The notes under the pieces are model-generated. The model worked only from the letters and a program-made list of their open reading frames with translations, made no database searches and was not told where the DNA came from. Made by a program: the position numbers and the translations under genes. This document shows, piece by piece, positions 35,971 to 38,073 of a stretch of DNA of 38,073 nt (positions are counted from its first letter, which is position 1; each line of letters opens with the position of its first letter). The stretch comes from Photobacterium sp. JCM 19050 (lineage in GTDB: Bacteria; Pseudomonadota; Gammaproteobacteria; Enterobacterales; Vibrionaceae), in NCBI GenBank assembly GCA_001310455.1, contig BAXG01000047.1, positions 1 to 38,073 of the forward strand, in the 5' to 3' direction.

Positions 35971-36756
35971 TCAGTGCACCGGATAACTTTTACATCCCAG
36001 CTTCTCTGAAATGCGCTCTGCCGCTTCCCAGATTGAAGAAAGGTATTCCCGCCTGACTGATTCACTGTATCTCACCGTGGGGTAAGAGATACACAACCCG
36101 GCAACCACTTCATTAAAGCGGTCATAAATGGGAACGGCCAAGCTTCTCAGCCCGGCTTCACGATCCTCATTTTCTTCACCAAAGCCCACTTCCCTCACAT
36201 TTGAGAGATCACTCAACAGGATACTTAAATCAATTGTTTCGCTATTTAATACCCTAATTTCATCATTCTCTTCAAAAAGGTGTTTAATTTCCTGATCATT
36301 CTTCGATGCTAAAAATACTTTACCAATCGAAGAAGAATAAGAAGGGACACGGTAACCTATTTTGGATTTCACTCCGAGGGAAAAACTTGCATCAATATTG
36401 TGCAAATAAATAACGCTCATCCCATCAAGTGTTCCCAATTGAATCGACTCACCATATTTGTCTGAAATTTTGCGCATTTCAAAATCAGCAAGGTCAATTA
36501 AATTCACATGCTCCAACGCTTTTGAACCCAGTTCAAATAGTTTCAGCGTCATACTATATTTATCTGAATCCCCCTCCTGAGAGACGATGCCCAGCGTCTT
36601 CATTGTTTGAAGAAACCGATACACCGTTGATTTAGACATCATCACTTTCTGTGATAAGTCACTTATTCCAATCTCCCTCTCTTCGCTGATTGCTTGCAAT
36701 ATTCCGAATATCTTAAGCACCGAGGACACAGATTCTGGCTGTTTTATCGAAGTCAT
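35971..36756 (-). CDS. kdgR: IclR family regulator, KdgR-like
   Basis: This 261-residue repressor has an N-terminal winged helix-turn-helix (SVSSVLKIFGILQAISEERE and GISDLSQKVMMSKSTVYRFL) nearly identical in pattern to E. coli and Dickeya KdgR, which repress pectin/2-keto-3-deoxygluconate genes. The C-terminal IclR effector domain (SIGKVFLAS, LRSLAVPIYDRFNEVVAGLCISYPTVRYSE in parts) is more divergent. No KDG-pathway gene is near, so it may be a regulator separated from its regulon, or a paralog. The ATG at 36756 is preferred; a GTG five codons upstream is possible. The coding region is noticeably more AT-rich than its neighbours, as is the upstream gap. Confidence 0.82.
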   Translation of the reverse strand: MTSIKQPESVSSVLKIFGILQAISEEREIGISDLSQKVMMSKSTVYRFLQTMKTLGIVSQEGDSDKYSMTLKLFELGSKALEHVNLIDLADFEMRKISDKYGESIQLGTLDGMSVIYLHNIDASFSLGVKSKIGYRVPSYSSSIGKVFLASKNDQEIKHLFEENDEIRVLNSETIDLSILLSDLSNVREVGFGEENEDREAGLRSLAVPIYDRFNEVVAGLCISYPTVRYSESVRREYLSSIWEAAERISEKLGCKSYPVH

Positions 36757-36930
36757 ATCTATTACCACCACTAGATGTAATTTCTTCCGCCAAATTATCC
36801 ATTTACATATTATTATTTTGTTTGAGCTTATAGAAAAGTGTCTAATAAATAATCATTAACATTCCACAAACTGAGAAACAACACAACAGTTAGGATACGT
36901 TTATTCAGTAATACGAATTGCTTAAAGCAA

Positions 36931-36950
36931 AAATGAGACATTTTTCATGA
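36931..36950. promoter_or_regulatory. Possible KdgR-type binding site
   Basis: The sequence aaatgagacatttttcatga resembles the KdgR consensus built on tgaaac and gtttca arms, with one substitution and one base fewer between the arms. It is about 175 bp upstream of the KdgR-like start, so autoregulation is possible. Confidence 0.3.
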
Positions 36951-37160
36951 ATTGTGGTTATTTGAGGTAGAAAATGCGTATTCTATTTCTCATTTAAAAG
37001 CATCGAATTTCATATTGATTTCATCTCATTAGTGATACATAAATTATATATGAAACAAGGAAAGTTAACTGGGCAGTAATTTCTCACAAGGAAATTTCAG
37101 AAAAATGAAGCCTGAACTGAATATAGCTCTTGAATATGTAAAGTTGTCAGGCAAATAAAT

Positions 37161-37185
37161 AAAGCCCACAAAATTTGCGGGCTTT
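37161..37185 (-). terminator. Terminator of udp
   Basis: A 7-bp stem (aaagccc / gggcttt), extended by inner pairs, is followed on the minus strand by ATTTATTTG. It lies 31 bp after the udp stop codon. Confidence 0.8.
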
Positions 37186-37215
37186 ATTTCAAAATCCAAT
37201 ACTCAGTTCAAAAGC

Positions 37216-37983
37216 TTAATTTATAAGCATTTTCCTTGCTGCTTCCACAACAATTTTAACCGACACGGTTTCTGTATTTTTCAACGTATCGTGATTTGGA
37301 ATTTCTTTTTGAGTGCGGTTTACAATGACTCCAGCAACACATCCGGCACGCAATCCGGAACTTGCACACATCGTCAGTAGAGTGGCAGATTCCATCTCAA
37401 AGTTGAGCACACCCATGTCCTGCCACTCTTTCATTGACCCTTGGAAGCGGCGTACTACACGGCCACTAAACGTATCGTAGCGCTCCTGACCTGGATAGAA
37501 AGTGTCACTTGAAGCCGTCACACCCATGTGTACCGACACACCGGCTTCCATGGCAGCTTCACGCATGGCGGTTGCTACATCGAAATCTGCGACCGCAGGG
37601 AATTCCATCGGGGCAAAGTGAAGGCTTGCACCATCGAGACGTACAGATCCGGTCGTGACAATCACATCACCCGGATTGATGTCAGGCTGGATAGCACCGG
37701 TTGTGCCGACACGAAGGAAGGTCCGAACCCCGCACTGAGCCAGTTCTTCAACAGCAATTGATGTCGACGGCCCGCCAATTCCGGTTGAACAAACAACAAC
37801 TTTTTTGCCTTCTAATTCAGCGAGATAAACGGTGTATTCACGGTGACTTGCCAGAAACTGAGGGTTTTCCATCTGACTGGCAATTTTTTCAACGCGCGCA
37901 GGATCGCCGGGGATAATCGCAAGCTCTGCACCCTGTAGATCTGCTTTACTGACACCAAGGTGAAAAACGTTTGAATCAGACAT
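37216..37983 (-). CDS. udp: Uridine phosphorylase
   Basis: This cytoplasmic enzyme of 255 residues (253 in E. coli) splits uridine with phosphate into uracil and ribose-1-phosphate in pyrimidine nucleoside salvage. Family signatures are IIPGDPARVEKIASQM (phosphate binding), CSTGIGGPSTSIAVEELAQCG, LRVGTTGAIQPDINPGDVI and VLNFEMESATLLTMC, with the Glu that contacts ribose. The start MSDSNVFHLG at 37983 has AAGGAG nine bases upstream; a start nine codons earlier has none. The frame is intact and the gene is monocistronic. It may use ribonucleosides imported by the BMP-type importer at the other end of the window. Confidence 0.95.
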   Translation of the reverse strand: MSDSNVFHLGVSKADLQGAELAIIPGDPARVEKIASQMENPQFLASHREYTVYLAELEGKKVVVCSTGIGGPSTSIAVEELAQCGVRTFLRVGTTGAIQPDINPGDVIVTTGSVRLDGASLHFAPMEFPAVADFDVATAMREAAMEAGVSVHMGVTASSDTFYPGQERYDTFSGRVVRRFQGSMKEWQDMGVLNFEMESATLLTMCASSGLRAGCVAGVIVNRTQKEIPNHDTLKNTETVSVKIVVEAARKMLIN

Positions 37984-38052
37984 GTAAGGCACTCCTTTTT
38001 GAGAGTTCACGGGTCATCGTGGTACTTGGAAAGACAACGGAAATAAATCGTA

Positions 38053-38073
38053 TATACCCAAACCACCTCAAGG
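38053..38073 (-). repeat. Dispersed repeat copy at the window end, inverted and truncated
   Basis: The sequence tatacccaaaccacctcaag is the exact reverse complement of the core at 64-83. The window ends inside it, about 70 bp upstream of udp. Confidence 0.75.

Larger units (their letters stand above)
36757..37215. other. 459-bp AT-rich intergenic region
   Basis: No open reading frame with a ribosome site is convincing here. It should contain the promoter of the KdgR-like gene. It holds a possible KdgR-type site at 36931-36950 and the udp terminator at 37161-37185. The half-site tttca recurs around 37006-37022. A small RNA cannot be ruled out by eye. Confidence 0.6.

Overview
The gene set points to a marine gammaproteobacterium of the Vibrionaceae. 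The Grimontia/Enterovibrio/Photobacterium side of the family is my guess; no 16S or other marker is present to settle it. Supporting signs are FabV, MgsA, TorS/TorT, TreR-TreB-TreC, Udp, a VC1899-type DUF1887 protein, and a COG3014/LpoB-like/DUF6844-like/CsgG-like envelope operon. Copies of one dispersed repeat lie close to both ends in opposite orientation, so the window may be a whole contig that ends in repeats.

Layout. 196-4890 (minus) is a BMP-family ABC importer, probably for nucleosides: binding protein, double ATPase, two permeases. 5147-9823 (minus) is a four-gene operon of exported proteins: COG3014 lipoprotein, LpoB-like lipoprotein, DUF6844-like protein and CsgG-like protein. It has no established function that I know of and is the best candidate here for an undescribed system. 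10051-11699 (minus) is a pair of predicted nucleases/phosphatases: a DnaQ-like exonuclease and an endonuclease/exonuclease/phosphatase-fold protein. 11898-17068 holds mobB, the TMAO sensor kinase torS and its divergent periplasmic partner torT, then mgsA. 17262-25713 holds fabV, a quinone-oxidoreductase-like gene, a membrane HD-GYP protein, helD and a YccS-type membrane protein. 25887-30168 holds a FrnE/DsbA-like protein, an NmrA-like reductase divergent from an AraC-type regulator, and an APC amino-acid permease preceded by an AraC-style direct repeat. 30235-34492 (minus) is the trehalose module treR-treB-treC with two TreR-type operators. 34728-37983 holds an orphan CARF-nuclease (DUF1887) protein, a KdgR-type regulator and uridine phosphorylase.

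How the genes fit together. Nucleoside import and Udp form one scavenging theme. TreB imports and phosphorylates trehalose, TreC cleaves trehalose-6-phosphate, and TreR represses. TorT and TorS would sense TMAO, but torR and torCAD are not here. The AraC-type protein plausibly controls the neighbouring permease.

Data quality. Twelve otherwise conserved genes carry apparent small indels (about 17 events), many at short runs of one base. Several are core genes (mgsA, fabV, treB, helD). I therefore annotate them as genes with probable sequence errors, not as pseudogenes, and give the reconstructed extents. Lengths given for these genes are after correction. No rRNA, tRNA, insertion sequence, prophage or CRISPR array was found.
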